This document shows, piece by piece, positions 36,501 through 44,499 of a DNA stretch of 64,000 nt. This stretch comes from Novipirellula herctigrandis (GTDB lineage Bacteria > Planctomycetota > Planctomycetia > Pirellulales > Pirellulaceae). The notes beneath the pieces were generated by a model, which was not told the origin of the DNA, searched no databases, and was given only the letters and a program-made list of their open reading frames with translations. Made by a program: the position numbers and the translations under genes. Where the stretch lies: positions 737,440-801,439 of the forward strand of contig SJPJ01000001.1 of the NCBI GenBank assembly GCA_007859835.1, read 5' to 3'. Every line of letters starts with the position of its first letter. The first letter of the stretch is position 1.

Positions 36501-39500
36501 ACAACCGTCAGCGACAGCTTGCCGAATGACATCGACATAGGGAATAGGAGTGACTAATTGATGCACCAACCCTGTTTTAATGCGATTGGGATCGCATTCG
36601 TATTGGCCCGACACGGTGCTCAAAACAGGGACTTGCGCAGGTCGCATCGGAACATCCCGCAGAGCGTCGGCGAACGCGGCCTGCGCCGGCGCCATCATCG
36701 GGGTGTGAAACGCGCAAGGAACCGCCAACCGTTTCGACTTTAACTTGTGCTGTTTGAGCAAGCCAATGAATCGCTCAACCGCTTCCACCGAACCCCCCAT
36801 CACTGTTTGTTCGGGCGCATTCTGGTTGGCAATCCAAAGGTTCCCGCCTATCGAATCGACAAGCGGTTGCACCTGGTCGGTCGATGCAATTACCGAAACC
36901 ATCGCCGCCTCTGGCAAATTGGCTTCGTCGATCGAACGACAACGATCGTACGTTGCCCGCACCACCGTCGCCAAATCCCAAACGCCAGCAGCAAACAGCG
37001 CCGCCAATTCACCGTAACTATGCCCAATCACCACATCGGGAGTCATGCCCCAAGCTGCGACTTGTTGCATCATTAAGGCGTCGCCAAGTAACATTGACAA
37101 CTGCGTGCGAAAAACATCTTTGCCAAGCAAAGCGGATTCGCGATTGATCACCTGGTCGAGCGACGGCATTTGCAGTGACGCCAATACCGAATCGATTCGG
37201 ATTGCAGCGTCAGCGAAAACGGGATCGTTTTCGATCAAGCTTGTCAGCATCCCTGGATACTGTGAACCTTGACCTGGCAAAATCATCGCGACCCGGTTTG
37301 GCGTCTCCGTGACAACACCAAAGTAGATCCCTTGTACGGCCAAGTGGGCTAGATTGCGATCCATCTGCAACCCTCGCCACGCGGGCTGAACTTTCTCGGC
37401 AAACTCGCTTGCCGATTGGACCACAAACGCTAAGCGAAAACGGTCCTCTGACCCAAACTGCCGTTCGCCAATTTCAAAGGCAGCCTCCGGGTTACCCGCT
37501 TTGGCTTCCAAGTTGTGCAGCAATTCTGAAATGGTGGGTGCCCCAATAGTGACAATCGTCCATCTGGCAATGTTCGCGGAATCACTTTGCGATACAGCCG
37601 GTTGACTCGGCCTTCCCATTTCGGTCTTTGATCTTTTCTCCGAGTTCAAGGTCGCGCGTTCATAGGAAGTCACAATTCCTGCATAGCCAAGCGAATCGTC
37701 TTGCGTCGAGCTAACCATTGCGGCGGTCGCAACGCCGTCCGAGCGGGTCGGCAGTGCTACCAACTGGTTCGCCAACGTAAACTTGCGATCGGCACTGGCA
37801 AGTTGCTTGATGGTGGTCGCCCGGACCGGGTGTACCAGCGGAGCGATTTGTTTTTGTTTCACCGATTCACTAGCGCGCAACATCGATGCCATTCCACCTG
37901 CCCCAGCGAGGGAGCCAATGGAATCGGCGATACATCGCACGTGCACATCCGCAGGGACGGCCACCGATTCGGTTTGGCTCTGCTGCGTCTCCACCGCTGC
38001 AACGATGCCTCGAAGCACTTGGGGATCGCATTTCGGATCACCTTTGGCGGAGGATTCAATCAGCGAAACGTCGCCCGCAACGATCGACGCGTTGTCCATT
38101 CCACGTTGAATCGACAATCGCGTATTCGGTTCAACACCGTTGCCACTGCCGACACCGAAACCGGCGATCACCGCGTGAATCTTGTCGTTATCCTGCTCCG
38201 CCTGATCGAGCCGTTTGAGGATCAAGACGCCGACACCCTCGCCCGGCAATGAACCTTGTGCGTCAAACAGTGGATGAACTTTGCCGTTACCCGATAGCCG
38301 TCCGCTGGCTCGTAGCGAATCAAACAGCGTGAAGCCCGCTGACCGCTGACCGGCTGCGACGATCATCATATCGGTGTTTCCGGTGCGCAGCATCAGCGAT
38401 GCCAAATGCAACGCGGCAAGCGCGGAACAATCACCGGCGTCGATCGCCGTGGCGCCACCCATTAAATCAAATGTCTTGGTACATCTTGATGCCAATGTGC
38501 TACTCGTGAACGACCCTGTTTCGTCCATCAACGCGGGCATTCGCGACAATAACAGATCGCCATACTGTTCACCTAGTTTTTCAATGGCAGCTTTATCAAC
38601 ATGTCGCGTTTTCAACCGTTTTCCGACATTGTCCATGAACTCGGGCAGCCGCATTCCCATTTGCAATTGGTTACCAAACTCGCCACCAAAAACGCTTCCG
38701 ACGATAACCCCGGTCCGTTTTGCATTTAGATTTTTGTCCCGATAGCCGCTGTCTCGCAGGGCTTGGTCAACCGCATCTAACAGCATGAATTGCAGTGGAT
38801 CTGCGTTGGCGACTTGTTTTGGTGGGACCTTGTGCTTTCGCCAATCATATTCGTAATCGGGCATGTAACCACCGCAAAGACGTGACCGGTCGACACCAAG
38901 GGGATCGACCAAGAAACGTCCTTCGGGCATCGGAGTTACAGCCGATACGCCAGACAAAGTTTGTTGCCAAAACGAAGCCCAATCCGTTGCTCCGGGCAGA
39001 ATCGCTCCCATCCCGATAATCGCTATCGAGCTAGCGTTTTCCATCGCTTTGAGGTCCGTTGAGTCCGGATCGTCCGTTGAGTCCGGCTTGATTGATGGGG
39101 ACAATTTCAGGGCAGCCTGCGGAACATATTGATCAACAACAACATGTGCATTGAGACCACCAATCCCAAACGCGTTGACTCCGGCGCGACGAGGTGTTCC
39201 ATCGGGTTGTTCCGGCCACTCACGCGCCGTCGTTGGCAACTCGAACGGTGTTTTGCCCCAATCGATTTTGGGGTTCGGCGTCTTGACATTGGGTGTTGGC
39301 GGAATCGTGCGATGTTGGATCGCCAACACGGTTTTTAACAAACCCGCCAAACCGGCCGACTCAAGCGTATGCCCGATATTGGCTTTCACACTTCCAAGCG
39401 GGATGCGATAGCCGTCGGGCAGTTTTCCTTCGAGTCCTTTGGCCAACGCCTTGACCTCGGTAGCATCGCCAACCGGAGTGCTGGTCGCGTGGGCTTCAAT

Positions 39501-40541
39501 GTATTGAACCCGGTCAACGCGAAGTGTGTCGCCGTAAGCCCGACGGAGCGCTTCGACTTGGCCTTCTTCGCGAGGTGCCCAGAGACTTTTCCCTTTTCCA
39601 TCGGACGAAAACCCGACTCCACGAATCACCGCGTCGATGTGATCGCCATCGGCGATCGCTTTTGCCAACGTCTTTAGGACAATCACGACATAGCCTTCGG
39701 CCGTGATCAAACCATCGGCATCGGCATCGAACGGTCGAGTTCCCGTTGCGGAAACCGACCCTGCCTTGGAAAACAACAACAGGCTATCGAACTTGCAATG
39801 AGACGCACTACCGATGATCGCCATGTCGATCTCGCCAAGTTGCAATGCCATGGCTCCCGAGGCGAGCGCATAGAGGGATGACGCACAGGCGGCGTTCATC
39901 GCCATATACGGGCCATCGAGCCTAAACGCTCGATTGATGATACGCCCTGCCTGGAAGGCTTCCACCCGCGGCCCGCCATCTTCGTCGCGGCCAGGGTATT
40001 GCCGCTGGGTTTCCTCTACCACTTGGTTGATGATTGCGTCGCTATCCAAGCCCGCCAATTCATGGTAGAGCGGAAGGTCGTTCAAGTACTGTGCGGTTTC
40101 TCGAACCAGTGAACGATAAACCAAGTCACCACTGCGGCCGGTCCCGCGAGTGTGCCCGACGTAGACACCAGCGCGACGTTGCGGCAAATCATTCGGGTCC
40201 CAACCGGCACGCCGCACCGCATCGGTGGCGACCGACAACAACTCTAAGTGTGCTTTGTCGGCCGCAGATACGTCGTACTCCGATAGCGCAAAACGTTCGA
40301 TGGGCTTTGATTCCGGGCGAATGATTCCGCCGAGCCGGCTGTACGTTTTCGCCCTGACGCCTTGATTCTCGTCGTAGTAGAGGCGTTGGTTCAATCGCTC
40401 CGGTGGCAATTCCTCGATCGCACTGCCGCCGGTGCGAATCATATCCCAATACTCCTCCAGACAATCTGCGCCGGGAAGGCGACATGCCATCGAAACGATC
40501 GCCAGTGGATTATCAGAAAACGCAGGGATACTTTTTGTCAT
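30507..40541 (-). CDS. Pfa-like iterative polyketide/lipid megasynthase: KS, KS-like, AT, C45 Ntn-hydrolase, KR, KR, DH
   Basis: 3,344 residues, clearly a multidomain synthase of the PUFA/heterocyst-glycolipid family. Order: KS1 (about 10-475; Cys219, His351, His391 all present), KS-like domain (about 500-925; Cys705 kept in DAGDCSAL but both His motifs degenerate, ESSAKGD and DSIGSLAG), AT (about 1085-1400; Ser1175 in GHSYGEL, His1279 in FHTP), a C45/penicillin-acyltransferase-like Ntn-hydrolase (about 1515-1858; Cys1614), KR1 (cofactor GGARGVT, Tyr2394, Asn retained), KR2 (cofactor AGGGRGIT, Tyr2935, the usual Asn position changed), and a double-hotdog DH (about 3060-3340; His3091, Asp3261). 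No ACP is present, so the chain must ride on the separate tandem-ACP protein. Linkers contain short repeats. Start ATG follows the ACP gene by 74 bases; stop overlaps the PPTase start (TGATG). Confidence 0.9.
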   Translation of the reverse strand: MTKSIPAFSDNPLAIVSMACRLPGADCLEEYWDMIRTGGSAIEELPPERLNQRLYYDENQGVRAKTYSRLGGIIRPESKPIERFALSEYDVSAADKAHLELLSVATDAVRRAGWDPNDLPQRRAGVYVGHTRGTGRSGDLVYRSLVRETAQYLNDLPLYHELAGLDSDAIINQVVEETQRQYPGRDEDGGPRVEAFQAGRIINRAFRLDGPYMAMNAACASSLYALASGAMALQLGEIDMAIIGSASHCKFDSLLLFSKAGSVSATGTRPFDADADGLITAEGYVVIVLKTLAKAIADGDHIDAVIRGVGFSSDGKGKSLWAPREEGQVEALRRAYGDTLRVDRVQYIEAHATSTPVGDATEVKALAKGLEGKLPDGYRIPLGSVKANIGHTLESAGLAGLLKTVLAIQHRTIPPTPNVKTPNPKIDWGKTPFELPTTAREWPEQPDGTPRRAGVNAFGIGGLNAHVVVDQYVPQAALKLSPSIKPDSTDDPDSTDLKAMENASSIAIIGMGAILPGATDWASFWQQTLSGVSAVTPMPEGRFLVDPLGVDRSRLCGGYMPDYEYDWRKHKVPPKQVANADPLQFMLLDAVDQALRDSGYRDKNLNAKRTGVIVGSVFGGEFGNQLQMGMRLPEFMDNVGKRLKTRHVDKAAIEKLGEQYGDLLLSRMPALMDETGSFTSSTLASRCTKTFDLMGGATAIDAGDCSALAALHLASLMLRTGNTDMMIVAAGQRSAGFTLFDSLRASGRLSGNGKVHPLFDAQGSLPGEGVGVLILKRLDQAEQDNDKIHAVIAGFGVGSGNGVEPNTRLSIQRGMDNASIVAGDVSLIESSAKGDPKCDPQVLRGIVAAVETQQSQTESVAVPADVHVRCIADSIGSLAGAGGMASMLRASESVKQKQIAPLVHPVRATTIKQLASADRKFTLANQLVALPTRSDGVATAAMVSSTQDDSLGYAGIVTSYERATLNSEKRSKTEMGRPSQPAVSQSDSANIARWTIVTIGAPTISELLHNLEAKAGNPEAAFEIGERQFGSEDRFRLAFVVQSASEFAEKVQPAWRGLQMDRNLAHLAVQGIYFGVVTETPNRVAMILPGQGSQYPGMLTSLIENDPVFADAAIRIDSVLASLQMPSLDQVINRESALLGKDVFRTQLSMLLGDALMMQQVAAWGMTPDVVIGHSYGELAALFAAGVWDLATVVRATYDRCRSIDEANLPEAAMVSVIASTDQVQPLVDSIGGNLWIANQNAPEQTVMGGSVEAVERFIGLLKQHKLKSKRLAVPCAFHTPMMAPAQAAFADALRDVPMRPAQVPVLSTVSGQYECDPNRIKTGLVHQLVTPIPYVDVIRQAVADGCRLLIEVGPGQVLTGLNRRIISDRSDCVAVSMDEPRRGPQRGITAVRAALSVNGRLGPLLQTNPAIIKSLLKPSAKFAPSRLSSPSVTGSPSEAQPTARKESTARKESTARKEPTKSRSPVRRQTVTQGKCDSGAAVRILPMDVALGCVTEQEKNGGNGKLKDVPQERFARAKHIRTIEVSGSPRQMGRQYGEQERDRIGQLVSLCAGTFAEGGSSLPDLGQVLPNVERYWDEASLEELRGIAEGSEIAFENLMALNLWLYPDIDAGCAHFVVPASDNANGWWHGANEDLPIGLLLRGPLPRSVCVRSPQHGQRHVLFGIAGQVGSIAGFNEAGLSVSSSMLIDRPITGRNRFGLLHGLLVRRLLSEAASIDEAIRIIKSSDRRGAWGVSLHDARSGKQTYLEYDGCHLEANRVAADSVLASNHTQLLKPSGEVPDHSTNRLGRLAELFPATAKRFSLAEAQDALRDQYCPQRGRETSHATMHTLRRVDNQASIVMAPGQAKAWLAVTDSTQHIDVKDELHVTSNGVAKASVSDAASNDSSPTYLELDFRPFGFSEVKPNSRNGSAGTKQSKAPETQQPFQTTTHTDYPAIDADAFIKLATSVEGKPPTDVSDKICNRFVYRMVPRSIEIERSTKKEDTSTMAPSTMTGGVLVVGDGTFADQLAKTFDAEHNEVMLLETTLSLEESVSRIEASFEQGFPMHVIVAEPGDHQGIDLKSAYVKQRERGVMGPYRLLQWWYGKVTEAKASDSASCFAVIRTAGDFGWSGCLASVCDGALTGLMKAIRLESKSQFGDRFCAKTIDLHRTISDRDAVGLFHEEWKLRAVEAEVGYDQKQRRYVLRPILEPLTAEPSISVDSVEGAWVITGGARGVTATVAEAIGKRVSGTLHLIGSTSPPNIEPGWSDLDDAELRQLRSEVMRQAIAEKQIPADRWSAVEKAIEIERTMKRFAEQGIRCRYWGCDVSDRAALDKLLDQIRSNGEPIVGVIHGAGFEKANKFVSKKPNLVDRTIAAKADGCAALMQLTANDPLRFFVIFGSISGRFGGIGQTDYCLANEMVAKMGSWFRFQRPETRVVTLAWHSWDEVGMAVRPETKHAKFLAKMRFLPVQEGTSHLIAEIESGSCEPDVTITDWRHFKTFYPDPVWKGTLPTPNQAKSTPNQAKSTPEDTKDNVAKRFVMRMQPMQGSGKRVRVLTGSVVIVGDNPDAKAIASVFSEAQVKVFCIATNDHENAMQSFKAIVANQVPEHLVIATPRDDAAWRINGSKSWGKRVESGVMLPFEILQSWVSAAKESGATLQSLSAVTCLNGDFGFAKRPLAPEGGAISGLLKSMRVEANQRGWSQLQTKVVDASPGESPQSVATFLMDELSSDDPAVEVAFVDGERRIPIALERSLDDTMPLVPKPGSVWVAAGGGRGITARVAMELAGRFRLKMHVLGRTKIDPLPAEILDASEHQLAEIRRRVTRDAMAEGKSGREIWNCLATQRELQRNLDEAKRNGIDFHYHTCDICNREELSNTLRAIRSKDGDIHGIIQGAGIAFPDRIENKRLDRVRQMVDVKLTATKNLMELTRQDPLQVFVGFGSISGRMGANAASDYSLGADGMCKLIGSLRHERPDVRAVSFHWHSWGEAGMMLRSTSFGSRSILKLALMPIAEGVDHLLREISRPTAESEVIVSDESFFELTGQLSASEFRETDDPRTKDEDSTHSQDHKDSIPLADCPLLDEQVLQRDSSASKRFLLRLDSKTDPFLSQHLFRSKPLMPTVASIEAIVEATYGRSGLSTTPIVLGDIGIEKSLPIELDSVHAAHVCVEDQGEHKIARLVADFRNSKGVLVQSDQTRVTCIVPTRTEMSSIVRPEINGNLAWHPVKYAAGELISHGPAFQTLTHVCSVNGVLLGKLRSPDPNELVGERRRGRPLTPMAVIDGCMFACGVHVWLTDPSLFAIPVGMKQLQILRMPNAEEELLVDVKLHEKVADAAILDFNVWDASGEAVISGLGYRCTLLQGIGS
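33019..33060 (-). repeat. Two 21-bp in-frame repeats in the KR1-KR2 linker
   Basis: Two 21-base units (33019-33039 and 33040-33060) differ by one base and encode TPNQAKS twice, followed by a diverged third version (TPEDTKD). They lie in the linker between the two ketoreductase domains, and the peptide is polar, Pro-containing and probably disordered. Confidence 0.88.
34968..35999 (-). other. C45 / acyl-CoA:6-aminopenicillanic acid acyltransferase-like Ntn-hydrolase domain inside the megasynthase
   Basis: Residues about 1515-1858 of the synthase. The domain opens with the family's VSGSPRQMGRQYGE motif, continues with the helical SLEELRGIAEGSEIAFENLMALN segment, and reaches the nucleophile region DAGCAHFVV (Cys1614) followed by GWWHGANEDLP and, later, EAGLSVSSS and LASNHTQL. 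In isopenicillin N acyltransferase and other C45 enzymes the precursor cleaves itself at the Gly-Cys bond and the new N-terminal Cys performs acyl transfer or amide hydrolysis. Here the domain sits between AT and KR1, a position I have not seen in Pfa-type enzymes. It might transfer the finished acyl chain to an amine, or cut the polypeptide. Confidence 0.82.
36163..36216 (-). repeat. Three 18-bp in-frame repeats in the AT-C45 linker
   Basis: The unit gattcttttctcgcagtc (plus strand) occurs three times, 36163-36180 with one changed base, then two identical copies to 36216. It encodes a basic TARKES-type hexapeptide linker between the AT and the C45 domain. The near-identity of copies indicates recent slippage or unequal crossover. 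Confidence 0.9.
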
Positions 40542-40615
40542 AGCCGGTTGGTTGTGTTAGCGGAGCGAAGCGACCGGTCCGGTGTATTTTTTCATCGTGT
40601 TAGCATCGGTCACTC

Positions 40616-41731
40616 TCAACGAACATGGGTTCGCAAATACTCAAGGACGTGCGACAGCGTCGGAAAATCGTCTAGCGAGAGATCTTCGTCGGGCGCCAAT
40701 CCGTAGTACTCGCCAATTTCGCCGAACATTTGCGCCTTCTTGATGCTGTCAATACCCAAATCCGCTTCAAGGTCTGCGTCCATTTCGACAATCTCCTCCG
40801 GGTAACCCGTTTGCTCAACAACAAAGTTGATCAAGAACGAACGAAGATCATTGGTTGACGTCGCGGCGGTGTCCGAGACAACCACGGGTGCAACCGCAGG
40901 TGCGGGTTGCGCAGTCACTACTGACTCTGTCGCACCCGCAACCACCGAGGGATGCCGGCCATTGCTGCCAACCTGCGGTGGCTGGCTCGCACAAACCGCG
41001 GGTTCCACACCGATCGTTTTGGCTAAATAGTCAAGCACTAGGTCGAGTGTCGTGAAATCGTCCAAGGAGAGGCTCTCGTCAGGCTGCAGTCCATAAATCT
41101 CACCGATTTCCCCGAACATTTGCGCCTTCTTAATGCTGTCGATCCCTAGGTCGGCTTCCAAGTCCGCTTCCATTTCGACAATCTCCTCGGGATAGCCGGT
41201 TTGTTCCACGACGAAGTTGATCAGGAAGGCCTGCAATTCCGCTCGATCGTGAGTCGAGGAGTTTGCCGCCGCAATCGGTTCGGCAGGAACAGACGGCGTT
41301 GGCGGGGCAGTAGGCGGGGTAGTAGGCGGGGCAGTGGATGCAGCGGCCGAAACCGGATCCGCGGTCGGAATCGGTGTGGCAGCTGCATCGGTTTGCTCGG
41401 GAAAATCTCGCATCACTCGTTGCCACCAATCGCTGCCGTCTATGGACGGTGGCGCGGAAACCGGTGCCGCAGTCACAGGTTGCGAGGAACCGGATGGCGT
41501 TTCGCGTTCGCGAGTGTTGACACTCTCTTGCGTCGGAGCCGGTGCCGCCGGTTTTTCTATGGAACGGCCCGCATCGCGACGCATCCGATTCCGACGAACT
41601 TCAGTGGCGTCAAAATGGATGATTCCGCCATCGAGTCGTTCTGGTTCAACTGCTGGGTTAGGCACCGATGCCGCGTTTTTTCTTTGTGCTGTCCCGGCAG
41701 ATGAGTTTTGAGCGTTGGAAGATGAATTCAT
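40616..41731 (-). CDS. Discrete tandem acyl carrier protein (two ACP domains)
   Basis: 371 residues. A low-complexity Pro/Ala/Thr-rich N-terminal half of about 150 residues (with a short conserved-looking DWWQRVMRDFPEQ segment) precedes two nearly identical ACP domains. Both carry LGIDSIKKAQMFGEIGE; the phosphopantetheine-accepting serines are Ser199 and Ser329. The LGIDSIKK form is the Pfa-type ACP signature. They are the only carrier domains seen in the locus, while the neighbouring megasynthase and KS-CLF protein have none, so these must carry the growing chain for all of them. Start ATG is 3 bases after the KS-CLF stop, so expression is coupled. Confidence 0.9.
   Translation of the reverse strand: MNSSSNAQNSSAGTAQRKNAASVPNPAVEPERLDGGIIHFDATEVRRNRMRRDAGRSIEKPAAPAPTQESVNTRERETPSGSSQPVTAAPVSAPPSIDGSDWWQRVMRDFPEQTDAAATPIPTADPVSAAASTAPPTTPPTAPPTPSVPAEPIAAANSSTHDRAELQAFLINFVVEQTGYPEEIVEMEADLEADLGIDSIKKAQMFGEIGEIYGLQPDESLSLDDFTTLDLVLDYLAKTIGVEPAVCASQPPQVGSNGRHPSVVAGATESVVTAQPAPAVAPVVVSDTAATSTNDLRSFLINFVVEQTGYPEEIVEMDADLEADLGIDSIKKAQMFGEIGEYYGLAPDEDLSLDDFPTLSHVLEYLRTHVR
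41301..41336 (-). repeat. Three 12-bp in-frame repeats in the ACP protein linker
   Basis: Three units of 12 bases (ggcggggcagta, ggcggggtagta, ggcggggcagtg) encode an APPT-rich proline linker in front of the first ACP domain. Pro-Ala-Thr linkers of this kind keep Pfa-type ACPs apart and mobile. Confidence 0.88.
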
Positions 41732-41734
41732 TGT

Positions 41735-44488
41735 CTATTGGTCTCTCAATAACACTTGGAAGCTGGGATCGTCTATTCCACCACCGATGATGATCCGCTT
41801 GGATCCGGCACAGAAATCTCTCGGTTTGTCGGGCGATTGGTTGGATGATACTTTTTCTGGCATCGAAGCAAGCGCGGAAACGGCCATCGAGCCTCCTGCC
41901 AGATGCCCAACAAGTTGACTTGCATCGTGTTCAGCAGCAGGCACCGATCGGTTGTGATCACGCAGTGACCAGCGGACCGCTGCGGAAGCCTCGGCATGAA
42001 GCGAGGCGTGGGTTGAATTCGCAAATTCGACATGATCCACCGCGACTTTCTGTTCGGGATGCTCCGCAACAAGTCGCTCCATCGTTAACGCCAACGATGC
42101 TTGAGGAGACTTTGTCACATAGCCCGCTGCGATATCTTGGATCACCGCACGAATTGGATGCCCGTTCTTAATCGCATCTCGTTCGCGTTCGAGAATCAAC
42201 ACAACACATCCTTCGCCCGGAAAGATGCCATCGGTGCCATCTTGGTCGCCCAAGATTCCCGCGCGGGTCATCCCAACGTATCGCGACGGCCCGAGGTCTT
42301 GTTGCGCACCAATACAAATCATCAAATCGTTGTCGCCACAAACCAATTGATCGACACAACAAAGTATCGCGGCGCCCGATGATCCGTGTCCAGAATCGAC
42401 AGCGGCTGCCCCCCCCATCAAATTCAGGCTCTTTGTAATGCGTGACGCTAGCGAGCTGCTGGTGAAGCTACCCGTTTCGTCCAAAAGCGCGGGCATTTCT
42501 TTGAGCAAAACCTCGGCGAACCGATCAAGAAACTCTTGCTGTTGCGGAGCCGACAACCCTTCGTCCTCCAAGAGTCCGCCGATCCGTTTTTTCAATTCAG
42601 GCAGTCGCAATCCCATTTGAAGCTGGTTGGCAAATTCGCCTCCGAAAGTGGTGCCCGTCAATACACCACAAGATTGCCGGAGCGAATCAGTCCAAGTGAT
42701 GCCCGCATCGTGGCAAGCTTCATCAACGGCGTCCAAAATCATAAATTGCAGTGGACTGGCATTCGCGATTTGTTTAGGCGGTACACGATGCCGTCGCCAA
42801 TCGTATTGGTAGTCTTGAACGACGCCACCAAGTCGGCTGCGGACATCAAATCCGCTTGGTGAAGGCGATGTCGGGTAGGCGTCACCGTTCCAACGATCCT
42901 TTGGCAAAGGGACGATCGCAGATGCATGTTCCATCAATCGCTTCCAAAACGCAGCCATCCCGTTGGCGTCGCTTGGACCTGGAAGAATGCAACCGACACC
43001 GATCACTGCGATGGCTTCTCGGCGGGGCTCGATTGGCGCAGATGCTTTTTCAACGCCCCGTCCGTCTTTCAAAGGACGTTGGACCACGACATGCGTGTTT
43101 AGGCCACCGATTCCAAACGCATTCACCCCCGCCAACCACCCTTGATTGTTTGCTTTCCAGGGACGTGATTCAGCAGGCAACTCGAAAGGAATATTGTCCC
43201 AATCAATCTTGGGATTACGTGTTGCAACATGAGTTACCGGAGGGATTGTTTCGCGTTCCATCGCCAACATACACTTTAATAGTCCCGCGATGCCTGCGGT
43301 TTCGAGTGTGTGACCGATGTTCGCCTTCACGCTTCCTATCGGAATCCGTATTCCGGGTGGCAATTCGCATTGGTAACTTTCTGCCAATGCACTGATTTCG
43401 GTCGCGTCACCGACTTGGGTACTTGTCGCATGAGCCTCGATGTATCCGACATCGGATCGCTGAAGATCACCACGATAGGCACGCCCGATCGCCAAAACTT
43501 GCCCTTCTTTTCGAGGTGCCCAAAGGCTCTTGCCCTTGCCGTCCGAGGAAAGACCAAGCCCGCGAATGACGCCATGCACCTGACATCCGAGCCGACGAGC
43601 GGTCGATTGTCGGCACAGCAACAAAGTGACATAACCTTCGCCAATGACTAATCCATCGGCTTCACTATCCCATGGTCGCGTGCGACTTGCCGACAATGAT
43701 TGTGCTTTAGAAAAAAGGACAAGGGAATCACTATGGCAATAGGACGCGCCGCCAGCGATTGCCATGTCGATCCGACCCGTTTGGAGTGATCGCACCGCTT
43801 GGATCAATGCATGAGTCGACGAAGCACACGCTGCATTGAACGACATCGTCGGTCCTGTAACGCGAAGCGCATCGCTGACCGCCCGAGCACTACAACTGGC
43901 CCCTAGCGGGTGACTCGATTGATTCGGGTAATCACGCCGTACCTGATCGACCAAATCCTGCTTCAGTTGTTTCAGTCGATCGGAACTCAATCCTCTAAGT
44001 GGCAATTTTGATTCGCCGCAAACTTGATCCAATAGCGAAGCGGCTTGTCCGATGTAGTTGGCAAACGCGATATCGCCTGCCAAACTGCTTGCACGAGTGT
44101 GGCCGATGAATACGCCGACGTTGTCGTGGGGAAGATCGAGCGGATCGAGTCCCGCGTCGTCAACGGTATCGAAGGCGACCGAGGCTAAGGTGGCATAGGT
44201 CGTTTCGGGGTGCGTCTTTAAGCCATAGGGCAAACGACAATCGGACGTTCGCAAATTTGGCAGATCGACGAGACAACCAATGTCGGCATACGTTTTGTTC
44301 TGCTTGCCTTTTTCAGGGCTAAACAGCAGGTCGCGATCCAAACGATCGTCGGGAAGCTTCGTCTGAGTACAACCTCCCGAAAGGATCAAATCCCAGTAAG
44401 CATCAAGCCCTGAAGCCCCTGGCAAACGACAACCCCGTCCAATCACCACGATCGGCTCGGCCTGTGCGTCAAAGTCCTGCGTCGACAT
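41735..44488 (-). CDS. Ketosynthase with chain-length-factor domain (KS-CLF), Pfa-like
   Basis: 917 residues in two ketosynthase-fold halves. The first (about 12-475) is a complete KS: nucleophile Cys221 in FNAACASS, and histidines in EAHATST and NIGHTLETAG. The second half (about 490-910) has the same fold motifs (DPLQ-type SPLQFMILDAVDEA, DETGSFTSSSLASR) but the active-site Cys is replaced by Gly702 (VDSGHGSSG) and the His motifs are gone, the usual state of a chain-length factor. It resembles the first two domains of the big synthase and of PfaC. It ends 3 bases before the ACP gene and starts 11 bases after the reductase gene. Elongation of the ACP-bound chain is the expected role. Confidence 0.88.
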   Translation of the reverse strand: MSTQDFDAQAEPIVVIGRGCRLPGASGLDAYWDLILSGGCTQTKLPDDRLDRDLLFSPEKGKQNKTYADIGCLVDLPNLRTSDCRLPYGLKTHPETTYATLASVAFDTVDDAGLDPLDLPHDNVGVFIGHTRASSLAGDIAFANYIGQAASLLDQVCGESKLPLRGLSSDRLKQLKQDLVDQVRRDYPNQSSHPLGASCSARAVSDALRVTGPTMSFNAACASSTHALIQAVRSLQTGRIDMAIAGGASYCHSDSLVLFSKAQSLSASRTRPWDSEADGLVIGEGYVTLLLCRQSTARRLGCQVHGVIRGLGLSSDGKGKSLWAPRKEGQVLAIGRAYRGDLQRSDVGYIEAHATSTQVGDATEISALAESYQCELPPGIRIPIGSVKANIGHTLETAGIAGLLKCMLAMERETIPPVTHVATRNPKIDWDNIPFELPAESRPWKANNQGWLAGVNAFGIGGLNTHVVVQRPLKDGRGVEKASAPIEPRREAIAVIGVGCILPGPSDANGMAAFWKRLMEHASAIVPLPKDRWNGDAYPTSPSPSGFDVRSRLGGVVQDYQYDWRRHRVPPKQIANASPLQFMILDAVDEACHDAGITWTDSLRQSCGVLTGTTFGGEFANQLQMGLRLPELKKRIGGLLEDEGLSAPQQQEFLDRFAEVLLKEMPALLDETGSFTSSSLASRITKSLNLMGGAAAVDSGHGSSGAAILCCVDQLVCGDNDLMICIGAQQDLGPSRYVGMTRAGILGDQDGTDGIFPGEGCVVLILERERDAIKNGHPIRAVIQDIAAGYVTKSPQASLALTMERLVAEHPEQKVAVDHVEFANSTHASLHAEASAAVRWSLRDHNRSVPAAEHDASQLVGHLAGGSMAVSALASMPEKVSSNQSPDKPRDFCAGSKRIIIGGGIDDPSFQVLLRDQ

Positions 44489-44499
44489 TGGTTCGATGT

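Noticed and set aside
41735-44488. Reading the second half of the KS-CLF protein as a second active ketosynthase
   Set aside because: The nucleophile is Gly702 and the His motifs are missing, so it is a chain-length factor rather than a condensing enzyme.
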